Assembly (NCBI GenBank): GCA_013400115.1
Contig: VXBP01004020.1
Coordinates: 165,097 to 229,096, forward strand
Source of the DNA: Rhinopomastus cyanomelas
Lineage: Eukaryota; Chordata; Aves; Bucerotiformes; Rhinopomastidae
Direction: 5' to 3'
DNA length: 64,000 nt
Below are positions 63,601 through 64,000 of this stretch, one piece after another. The stretch's first letter is position 1. Each line of letters starts with the position of its first letter. Both the position numbers and the translations under genes were made by a program. A model generated the notes under the pieces. The model worked only from the letters and a program-made list of their open reading frames with translations, searched no databases and had not been told where the DNA came from.

Positions 63601-64000
63601 AACAGATCAGAAAGATGATCCTGGTGAAGGGAGCTTGAAGGTAGTGCTTTTCTTATTTGCTAACTTGCCAAGCAAATAATTCTTCAGAACTACACTGGAG
63701 GAAAAATTGGGGGTTGGGAAGAGGTGTTTTGTACATTCAAGATTATCTGCTTTCCAGGTAGTGTTTTCTGTAGATGTCGGTCTGTAGGAGCAGAAGGGCA
63801 TGTCTTGGGGTCATTGCTTAATTCTAGTTGGAGCAATTTGCAATTTGTCTTGATAAACCTTTCCCTGCAGTTTCTCGTTGGAAGCTGTATACTTCCTCAA
63901 TCACGCTCCTAAATTGTTGCCTGGTGTGGCTCTGTGCTATTAAAAGATGGCCATACTTAACCCCAGTGGTGGGCGAGCTGAAGCCCAGTGCTGAGAGCTA
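60614..64000 (+). other. AKT1: AKT1 intron 11, start only (at least 3.4 kb)
   Basis: Begins with donor gtactt. I searched for the next AKT1 exon (PPFKPQV, TRYFDEEF, FPQFSYS motifs) and did not find it, so the intron runs past the window end. A 30-nt segment at 61699-61728 with good splice signals is a candidate stop-containing exon. No repeat is recognised in the stretch. Confidence 0.85.
61699..61728 (+). other. Candidate 30-nt stop-containing exon in AKT1 intron 11
   Basis: Preceded by a long pyrimidine tract (ctcttctttcacttccttgcag, shortened: ctttcacttccttgcag) and followed by the consensus donor gtaagt at 61729. In the AKT1 phase (0) it reads I-C-M-A-E-R-N-stop. Splice-signal prediction only. 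Confidence 0.2.

Noticed and set aside
60614..64000. Search for AKT1 exons 12 and 13 (PPFKPQV, FDEEFTAQ, FPQFSYS)
   Set aside because: No matching coding sequence found in any frame; these exons must lie outside the window.

Overview
The window is vertebrate nuclear DNA, almost certainly from a bird. It carries many CR1-type LINE fragments with the avian 3' end (a block near 'ggactagatgatct' followed by ATTCTATG repeats), a few old MIR-like SINE relics, and long AT-leaning introns broken by small coding exons. The only protein-coding gene I can support is AKT1, the serine/threonine kinase RAC-alpha (protein kinase B alpha), on the + strand. The species cannot be fixed from the sequence.

Layout. 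A CR1 tail lies at the left edge. The exon with the start codon follows (about 376-552, ATG at 507). A first coding intron of about 33 kb runs to 33735, and ten more coding exons lie at 33736, 40438, 43367, 45158, 45430, 47069, 47824, 49343, 53347 and 60526. All ten introns closed within the window have GT donors and AG acceptors. Exon phases agree, and the 11 coding exons sum to 1260 nt, which is exactly 420 codons. They encode the PH domain, the linker and the complete catalytic domain, with PIP3-contact residues K14, R23 and R25, catalytic K179, D274 and D292, and activation-loop T308 all present. The last exons (residues about 421-480, with the AGC tail and hydrophobic-motif serine 473) are not here and must lie right of 64000. 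Any upstream non-coding first exon and the promoter lie left of the window. The paralogue is AKT1 rather than AKT2 or AKT3 because of the [10 protein letters not shown] segment and the [15 protein letters not shown] linker.

Non-coding content. CR1 fragments lie at 1-88, 6374-6683 (two adjoining), 7990-8390, 15196-15810, 17310-17520, 19850-20708 (one nested in another), 41974-42690 (internally deleted), 48621-48745 and 56985-57101. MIR-like pieces lie near 17055 and 32799. There is a 23-base N gap at 12798, an (AT)14 microsatellite at 13069 and several short tandem duplications.

I did not find a clearly new biological system. The points most worth a second look are: a 36-bp tandem duplication that copies the exon-8 splice acceptor, where the upstream copy would add an in-frame stop; two nearly identical CR1 copies in opposite orientation flanking exons 9 and 10, which could favour a circular RNA; a 60-nt in-frame open candidate cassette exon at 8809; a 30-nt stop-containing candidate exon at 61699; and a CpG-rich zone at 27.85-29.0 kb inside the giant first coding intron that could be an internal promoter or enhancer.
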